Shown piece after piece: positions 60,871-64,000 of a stretch of 64,000 bases of DNA. The DNA is taken from positions 310,001 to 374,000 of the forward strand of contig JAHREC010000019.1 in assembly GCA_020081605.1 (NCBI GenBank). Reading direction: 5' to 3'. The notes under the pieces were generated by a model. It worked only from the letters and a program-made list of their open reading frames with translations, had not been told where the DNA came from and made no database searches. Within the stretch, counting starts at the first letter, position 1. Each line of letters starts with the position of its first letter. The translations under genes and the position numbers were made by a program. The stretch comes from Albifimbria verrucaria (taxonomy: Eukaryota; Ascomycota; Sordariomycetes; Hypocreales; Stachybotryaceae).

Positions 60871-63800
60871 ATGGCTACCGTGGTCAAGCATGGCGCCGAG
60901 CCTACCCGGCAGCGCACCCTCCTCGCGCAAATGGTAGATCAAATGGCCAGCACTAACCCAAGCGCCGTTTATGGAATGTGGCCCGTTGTCCCGACTTCCT
61001 ATGAAGCTGGATTTCGTCCTATCACCTACGCTCAGCTTGCCAACATAGTGAATGGCCTAGCCTGGTGGCTTGCTGAGAAACAACGTGGCCAGCCTAAAGG
61101 CAGTGAGGTCTTCGCCTATGTCGGGCCAAATGACGCGCGAGTACCAGCTCTAGCACTTGCCGGCGTCAAGACAGGATACCCTGTAAGCAAAGATCGATAA
61201 GCGATGATAGACTGCCGGGGAAGTACTCACAAATGCACGTCAACAGCTTTTTCTTACGTCGCCTCGGAACAGCATCGAGGCTCATCAGTCTCTCTTTACA
61301 TCATTAGGTTGCAAAACGCTTGTAACCCCATCACCGATACCACCGCCAGCCCTGCCAATATTGGAGACGATTTCACCCCGCCATTTTCTGATCCCCAGTG
61401 TTGACGAATTGTTGGAGACGACGTTCCCTCATTATGAGTACAACAAAACCTTAGAAGAAGGTCTCCGTGATGCTGTTATGATCATGTAGGTGTTTCCTTA
61501 TGAAATGGTGGCAAACTTCAAAAATTTTAACACGTCACAGCCATACCTCTGGCTCAACTGGGATACCGAAACCATTGATTTGGACTCAAGAGACCGCATT
61601 GAAACACCAAAATGCATCAACCTACCAGGTCCCAAATTGCGTCTCTTCACTCGAAAGTACATATCTTGGTAAACGAGTAATGGTTACTTTGCCACCTTTT
61701 CATGTAAGGACAACACGTTCCCTTGCCTCGATATTGACCGTGTCTAATTCGTCATTTGCCAGGGTGCTGGGCTTGGACAAACACTTCTATACGCGATTCC
61801 ATTTGGGAATATTGTGATTGCGCCAGCTGCAGTGGCCATTGTAACCGCCTAAGGTTTGGTAGAGGCTCTCGAGCACACACCAGCAGACATTGCTCTACTT
61901 GTGCCATCGGTCGTCGCTGAGCTATCTCAGAATCCCAACTTGCTCGATTACTGCGCCAAGCACCTTGAGCTCATCGTTTACATTGGAGGCGACTTACCAC
62001 AACAGGTTGGGGATATTGTAGCTGCTAAGATACCGCTACGTTGCCAATGGGGCGCATCTGAAGTTGGAATGCCACCGCAGCTAATATCGCAAGAGCTTAA
62101 CCCTCGAACGGACTGGAAGTATGTTCGTTTTCATCCTTGTGCTGGGATGGTGTTCGACCAGGTGGCAGAAAACCTCTATGAGCTGGTTATCAGACGAGAC
62201 GAGACTCTTGTCAGCACACAGCCAACATTCACCATCTCTGGTAAACAAGAGCTCAAAGAGTACCGCACACGAGATCTCTTCGCACCTCACCCGACTATAC
62301 CAGACGAGTGGGCATGGCAGGCTAGGGCAGACGATATCGTGGTCTTTCTCAATGGTGAGAAAACGAACCCAATTACCATGGAACAACAAGTTGTCGCAAG
62401 CAATCCGGATCTGTTGAGCGGTGCGCTCGTCATTGGAACCCACCGCTTACAGGCCGCGCTACTTCTCGAGCCAGTAGCTCCGGTGCAGGCCGAGGTAGAG
62501 CAGAGAGACCTGATTGAGCGACTGTGGCCAAGTATTGAAGAAGCTAACCGTGCCGCTCCTGCACACGCACGAGTCGAAAAATCACTTGTCTTTGTTACCA
62601 CGCCTGACCGACCTTTGGTGCGTGCGGGCAAGGGAACACTCCAGCGAGGTGTTAGTATTGCTCAATACGAGGCGGAGATTAATGCCTTGTATGAGAATGC
62701 CGAGAAAGCGATCCTTGGTTCTGAGGAAGATGACGGTGACGACAAGGATGTGACGTTCAACATTCAGGAAATCCTAGGAGATGTGGGTTTGACCACCCAA
62801 CGTATCCGCGATGTCGTTCTCAAAATAACGGATTGGCCAGTTTTGGATGACTCCGGCAGTTTCTTCGAGCTTGGCATGGATTCCTTGCAGGCATTAAGAC
62901 TCACAAGAGCTCTCCGCCGGTCTCTCCACCGCCCAGACCTTGGGCTATCCACTGTATACCAAAACCCCACAGCATCAGATCTTGCCAAGGCCCTAAGCAC
63001 GGCGGAACACGCTTCCAGCGCGGCTAATGATGGAGACATGATGGAATCCCTGCTGGCCACATATCGACAACTTATTCACGACATAGCCATTCCGGAAAAG
63101 ACGCCCCAATCTAGCCTACAAAAACACCTGTCGATATTATCCTCACAGGATCTACTGGCACGCTTGGCTCTTTGATCTTGAGAGACTTAGTTGGCCGTGA
63201 ACTTGTTGGCCATGTCTTTTGTCTGAACCGCGCTCCAGACGGTGGACGCTCAGTGCAAGCAGAAAAATGGGTGGCGGGTGATCACGCCACTACCTTTGAG
63301 ACTCTTGAAGCCCGTGTCACATTTCTTCAGGCAAACCTAGCACGTCCTGACCTTGGCCTAGACCAGGAAACCTATGAGACGCTGCGGAGTCGTGTTGGCT
63401 TGGTCATCCACAATGCGTGGCCTGTGAACTTCAATCTCACTTTGTCAGCGTTCCAGCCACAACTAGCCGGGATTGTGAATCTTTTCTCATTCGCAGCCGC
63501 CACTTCGCAACGGGCAAGGGTCTTCTTCATTTCTTCAGTGGGTGCCGTGGCCGGTAAGCCTGCCACTGGTTCCGATCCAATTCCCGAGTCCATCATCAAG
63601 TCGCTCGATGCGGCTCATAGCAACGGGTACTCTCAAAGTAAACTTCTTTCAGAGCTTCTCTGCGATACCGCAAGCCAGCATCTGGGCATCCCAGTGAGTA
63701 TCGCGCGTGTGGGCCAGGTCGCAGGACCTATTGGTGTGAAAGCTAGCATCTGGAACCGGTCTGAGTGGTTCCCCAGCCTTGTTGCGAGTTCATTACACCT

Positions 63801-64000
63801 GGGCTGCCTTCCTGAGAATCTCGGTCCGCGCTTCTCCGAAGTTGACTGGATACCATCTAATCTGGTCGCTGAAGCTATTGTCGATCTCGCCACGGCAAAT
63901 CCACCCTCGCTGGCTAGTATTCGGAACAGTGAAGACAGCGCCTATGTCTTCAATCTCCGGAATCCGAACACGACGACGTGGGGCGCTCTCATTCCGGCGA
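60871..64000 (+). CDS. NRPS-like adenylate-forming reductase (A-T-R), 3' end outside window
   Basis: A single-module enzyme that would activate a carboxylic acid, load it on a carrier and reductively release it. Adenylation: ITYAQLANIVNGLAWWL, HTSGSTGIPKPLIW (A3), VTLPPFHG then IPFGNIVIAP, IVYIGGDLPQ, RCQWGASEVG, and EYRTRDLFAPHP. Thiolation Ser: FFELGMDSLQALRL. Reductase: ILTGSTGTLGSLI, FFISSVGAVAGKP, NGYSQSKLLSELL (Tyr/Lys). Introns are 61183-61246, 61486-61540 and about 61705-61761. An in-frame TAA lies at 61850-61852, between conserved adenylation segments. The A-run at 63119-63123 needs one base to enter the reductase frame. The gene continues past 64000. Neighbour of the PKS, so it may process a cluster intermediate (inference). 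Confidence 0.88.

Noticed and set aside
1..64000. Broken genes as a pseudogene graveyard or RIP-inactivated region
   Set aside because: Breaks are single-base losses in short runs, while active-site residues, splice sites and repeat periods remain conserved; mutation by RIP would give C-to-T changes, seen as a candidate only at 61850.

Overview
The window is nuclear DNA of a filamentous ascomycete (Pezizomycotina, probably Sordariomycetes; an inference). Short GT-AG introns of about 42-140 nt with CTAAC/CTGAC-like branch sites run through the genes. The gene families are fungal: CFEM, Zn2Cys6 factor, HET and HeLo domains, fungal STAND/NLR proteins, a highly reducing polyketide synthase (PKS) and a fungal rhodopsin-like receptor. 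I recognised no rRNA, tRNA, CRISPR array or intact transposon.

Layout. 1-14 kb: tail of an MFSD1-like MFS transporter, a TPR-like protein, a single-pass membrane protein, a CFEM GPI-type protein, a secreted pectate lyase and a secreted VOC/glyoxalase-fold protein. 14-22.3 kb: a DUF7580-type protein, a multi-zinc-finger protein, a conserved fungal unknown, and a protein joining a HeLo (cell-death/prion-type) domain to a complete E2 ubiquitin-conjugating domain. 24-37 kb: metabolic genes (SDR, copper amine oxidase, DUF3445 protein, Zn2Cys6 factor, CDC123-like protein, NAD-dependent epimerase). 37-49 kb: a NACHT-ankyrin STAND protein, a class II-type haem peroxidase and a HET-NB-ARC-TPR NLR. 49-64 kb: a biosynthetic cluster with a highly reducing PKS carrying a C-terminal carnitine acyltransferase domain, a divergent rhodopsin/PTH11-like receptor, and an A-T-R adenylate-forming reductase that runs off the window end.

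Reading-frame quality. Most long genes are broken by isolated one-base losses, about 40 sites, usually in a short homopolymer, while splice sites, catalytic motifs and the protein on both sides stay conserved. The TPR array of the NLR gives an internal check: its 126-nt period falls to 125 nt exactly where the frame breaks. I therefore read these as uncorrected homopolymer deletions in the sequence and annotate each gene across its breaks. Coordinates span the gene including introns; break sites are given by position. Genes free of breaks are the TPR-like protein, pectate lyase, SDR, CDC123-like protein and epimerase.

How the genes relate. Two themes stand out. One is a concentration of allorecognition/regulated-cell-death architectures (HeLo-E2, DUF7580, NACHT-ANK, HET-NB-ARC-TPR). 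The other is the PKS/A-T-R metabolite cluster. The HeLo-E2 fusion is the best candidate for something not yet described.
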